Positions 63,982 through 64,000 of a stretch of DNA of 64,000 bases are shown here, in pieces (position 1 is the first letter of the stretch; every line of letters begins with the position of its first letter). The position numbers and the translations under genes are program-made. The notes under the pieces are model-generated. The model did not search any database, was not told where the DNA came from, and saw nothing but the letters and a program-made list of their open reading frames with translations. This DNA comes from Bacteroides sp. MSB163 (lineage in GTDB: Bacteria; Bacteroidota; Bacteroidia; Bacteroidales; Bacteroidaceae): positions 868,001 to 932,000 of the forward strand of contig NZ_CP143867.1 of NCBI RefSeq assembly GCF_036416795.1, read 5' to 3'.

Positions 63982-64000
63982 ATAATAAGATTTATTAATA

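Overview
The window reads as a gut Bacteroides chromosome segment. The evidence is several SusC/SusD pairs, lipoprotein glycosidases, a hybrid two-component regulator (HTCS), a type V (Mfa/FimB-like) fimbrial operon, and repeated matches to the Bacteroides promoter pattern (-7 box TAnnTTTG, once with a well-placed -33 TTTG). The species cannot be fixed from the sequence alone. There are no rRNA or tRNA genes, no insertion sequences and no CRISPR array that I can see.

Region 1 (1-23.2 kb, + strand) is a duplicated polysaccharide utilisation locus (PUL) for beta-1,2-glucan. Half A is susC (truncated by the window edge), susD, a GH3 beta-glucosidase and a GH144 endo-beta-1,2-glucanase, closed by a terminator. 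Half B has its own promoter and is susC, susD, GH3, an endonuclease/exonuclease/phosphatase (EEP) family lipoprotein and GH144. The GH3 and GH144 copies are very similar while the SusC/SusD pairs are clearly divergent. A membrane-spanning Reg_prop/Y_Y_Y/LuxR-type regulator follows, then a secreted CE15-like esterase and a secreted metallophosphoesterase fused to a PQQ-type propeller. The phosphoesterases and esterase suggest that the natural substrate may be a substituted beta-1,2-glucan such as a proteobacterial osmoregulated periplasmic glucan; this is inference.

Region 2 (23.3-33.3 kb) is mostly housekeeping: an outer-membrane beta-barrel receptor broken by a one-base frameshift in a T6 tract, a MgtC/SapB-DUF4010 membrane protein, a CYTH phosphohydrolase preceded by a 45-residue membrane protein, the remains of an AAA/DUF4143 ATPase, prfB (RF2), and a divergent M16 metalloprotease lipoprotein.

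Region 3 (33.4-52.9 kb) holds a GH28 polygalacturonase and a second PUL: susC-susD-GH3 (beta-xylosidase type, PA14 insert) on the minus strand, a divergent HTCS, and a GH43 lipoprotein whose 3' end overlaps that of the HTCS. A long-chain acyl-CoA synthetase and a small outer-membrane beta-barrel protein follow.

Region 4 (52.9-64 kb, - strand) is a complete-looking type V fimbrial operon in the order DUF3575, DUF3868/OmpA-like, Mfa1-like major fimbrillin, Mfa2/FimB-like anchor, minor fimbrillin, large DUF4906 probable tip adhesin, and a DUF5106/thioredoxin-fold protein.

The most unexpected signal is in the non-coding DNA. Six tracts at five intergenic sites (about 2.97, 16.6, 27.35, 28.15 and 35.1-35.3 kb) carry short arrays with a 22-23 bp or 11 bp period built from dyad-symmetric units. 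Their sequences are unrelated to each other but their architecture is the same.
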